Of a DNA stretch of 64,000 bases, positions 62,777 through 64,000 are shown in pieces. The translations under genes and the position numbers were made by a program. Source of the stretch: Epilithonimonas zeae. GTDB lineage: Bacteria; Bacteroidota; Bacteroidia; Flavobacteriales; Weeksellaceae. The first letter of the stretch is position 1, and the number at the start of each line of letters is the position of its first letter. Below the pieces are notes generated by a model. It did not search any database. It worked only from the letters and a program-made list of their open reading frames with translations, and was not told the origin of the DNA. The stretch is from NCBI RefSeq assembly GCF_900141765.1, contig NZ_FSRK01000003.1:62001-126000 (forward strand). The letters are read 5' to 3'.

Positions 62777-63337
62777 TTAAGGTTTAGTCCAGAAAGACCA
62801 TTCTCTACCATTGTACAAAGCCAATTGCTGAGTTCCGGTCACATAGACCATCATTCCGGCACTTGGATTTACAATATCTGTATAGGAATTCACTCTTGGT
62901 AAAATCATTGCTTTATTCGCATCTCCTAAAACCAAAATCCCTGGCGTTGTATCTGTGGCTGGCGTTCCACCAATCAAAGTTTTTGCTGTCGTATTTTCTG
63001 CATTGGCATCAGGAACATTGGCTGTTGTTGGAGCATAAGCTCCTGCAGACAGATCTGTCCAGCTAGTAACAGCTGTTGCGTTGGCTGTAGCAGCAGTTCC
63101 AAATTTAACTTTCTGATCCGTACTATCAAAAATCAAAGTTCCGGGAACTGCAGAAGTTACATTTACAGCAGCTGTTACCCAAGGCAAAACGACACCTCTT
63201 GCACCTCCTGTTGGATTACCAAACTCTAACGAAACCGTTGCATTTGCCGGCGTATATGGACTTGCTTTTCCAATTGTAACTTGGCCAAAAGAAATGCTTG
63301 AAATTAATATTAAGGATAATATTATATATGTTTTCAT
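62777..63337 (-). CDS. exported surface-type protein of unknown function
   Basis: A 186-aa secreted protein (signal peptide KTYIILSLILISSISFGQ). The mature part is rich in Ala, Thr, Val and Asn. It begins VTIGKASPYTPANATVSLEF and carries the phrases GARGVVLPWVTAAVN and GTLIFDSTDQKVKFGT. The end, SAGMMVYVTGTQQLALYNGREW, is of the kind seen at the ends of many Flavobacterial surface proteins (GMMVYNT...YNGTxW). The upstream protein ends in a similar phrase. I do not recognise a named family. It follows the upstream gene after 12 bp and is ended by a strong terminator. Confidence 0.8.
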   Translation of the reverse strand: MKTYIILSLILISSISFGQVTIGKASPYTPANATVSLEFGNPTGGARGVVLPWVTAAVNVTSAVPGTLIFDSTDQKVKFGTAATANATAVTSWTDLSAGAYAPTTANVPDANAENTTAKTLIGGTPATDTTPGILVLGDANKAMILPRVNSYTDIVNPSAGMMVYVTGTQQLALYNGREWSFWTKP

Positions 63338-63349
63338 ATCGCTGTATTT

Positions 63350-64000
63350 TTATTGGTTAAAATTATTACACGTCTGTTTTGTATAGCAGTACCATCCAGT
63401 TCCGTCATACATTTTAAGACAATTAGCAGTGGTATCATAAACCATCATTCCAATCACGGCAGTGATTGAACTTAAAGAAGCTGTAGGAACTCTATTAATC
63501 ACAAAACCTTTTGTCTTTGCATCTAGTGCCGTATATGCTCCATTAATCCTAATCGGCCAGTCTCCCGTATTACCTCCCGCTCTAGCCAAAGCTGTAATCC
63601 CATGATTAGTTGGTAAAGCAGTTCCGCTTGTAGTAGCCGGACGGAAGCATCTTCCACACTCAATATCCGTAGTTGTAGCATTTTGAGATGTACCAATACT
63701 TTGTCCAATATCCGATGTCCCATCAGTGTTATCCACAAGACCTGCAAGGTTAGAAGGGTTTGTACCAGTATTTAAATTAAAGCCTGCATAGTTAACCAAT
63801 TGCGGAACGCCGCTTGCCGAAGGAGATGTGCTGATGATCTGAGCTGGTGTACCTGTAGTGACACCATTATAAATAGTTTTTATTTGACCGCGGTAAGCAT
63901 AATTAGCATCTCCAGCCGGCAATGTCATAGAATGAACCTGATCATAGCGTACAGCCTCACTACCTTCGATAGCATCAGGACAACCGTCGCCATCACTATC
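63350..64000 (-). CDS. large surface protein, C-terminal part (5' end outside window)
   Basis: An open frame runs to the window end; no start is seen. At the border it reads DSDGDGCPDAIEGSEAV, a calcium-binding thrombospondin type 3-like repeat, followed by a beta-rich domain (GDANYAYRGQIKTIYNGVTT; NTDGTSDIGQSIGTSQNATT). The end is ITAVIGMMVYDTTANCLKMY then DGTGWYCYTKQT, like the GMMVY ending of the next gene. Such repeats occur in large secreted or gliding-associated adhesins. It should be much longer in the genome. The 12-bp spacing to the next gene indicates an operon. Confidence 0.78.
   Translation of the reverse strand, partial: DSDGDGCPDAIEGSEAVRYDQVHSMTLPAGDANYAYRGQIKTIYNGVTTGTPAQIISTSPSASGVPQLVNYAGFNLNTGTNPSNLAGLVDNTDGTSDIGQSIGTSQNATTTDIECGRCFRPATTSGTALPTNHGITALARAGGNTGDWPIRINGAYTALDAKTKGFVINRVPTASLSSITAVIGMMVYDTTANCLKMYDGTGWYCYTKQTCNNFNQ

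Overview
The window looks like an ordinary stretch of chromosome from a low-GC member of the Flavobacteriia, most likely the Chryseobacterium group (Weeksellaceae). Signs are the recurrent TAnnTTTG -7 promoter boxes, proteins with type IX secretion C-terminal sorting domains, a bacillithiol-type YpdA reductase, DUF3467 directly behind rpoC, and two related families of short dispersed intergenic repeats. I see no rRNA, tRNA, CRISPR array, transposase or prophage gene. Genus assignment is inference from gene content.

Layout. 1-5.2 kb: a cut-off flavodoxin-fold oxidoreductase, an Mrr type IV restriction gene broken by one in-frame TGA, a LemA/TPM/TPM operon, and an HxlR regulator divergent from a quinone-reductase/cupin pair. 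5.2-10.5 kb: mazG, a PH-domain membrane protein with pcm, a second-type FabH followed by a FabI-like reductase, and an oxidoreductase. 10.9-14.2 kb: a tightly packed row of oxidoreductase, ankyrin lipoprotein, a putative PD-(D/E)xK nuclease and a D12-class DNA adenine methyltransferase; the last two are a good candidate for an undescribed type II restriction-modification system. 14.3-18.6 kb: hydroxyacyl-CoA dehydrogenase, secreted and membrane proteins, a small acidic protein and a J-domain/KTSC protein.

18.8-25.1 kb: a TetR-controlled RND efflux operon (tetR, tolC-like, adaptor, pump) with a duplicated 11-bp palindrome in the tetR promoter. 25.3-35.5 kb: an RNA m5C methyltransferase, a ferredoxin reductase and its [2Fe-2S] ferredoxin, a type IX secreted M28 peptidase, a lipocalin, cbpA-cbpM, ypdA, a CLC antiporter behind a clear fluoride riboswitch, and an L,D-transpeptidase lipoprotein. 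35.7-43.7 kb, minus strand: aldehyde dehydrogenase, HD hydrolase, alpha/beta hydrolase, PfkB kinase, and valS overlapping a DUF4241 gene. 43.8-52.2 kb: DUF1573 protein, PPK2, RmuC, HemB, a stand-alone sorting-domain protein, an OmpA-family protein, VanZ and an alcohol dehydrogenase. 52.3 kb carries three 22-bp tandem near-palindromes. 52.4-64 kb, minus strand: an NPP-type phosphodiesterase, then rpoB-rpoC-DUF3467, preceded not by rplJ-rplL but by two cell-surface protein genes, the second cut by the window end.

Most genes are housekeeping or envelope functions. The points most worth following up are the 12.6-14.2 kb restriction-modification candidate, the interrupted mrr, the fluoride riboswitch/CLC unit, the 22-bp tandem near-palindromes and the dispersed repeat family.
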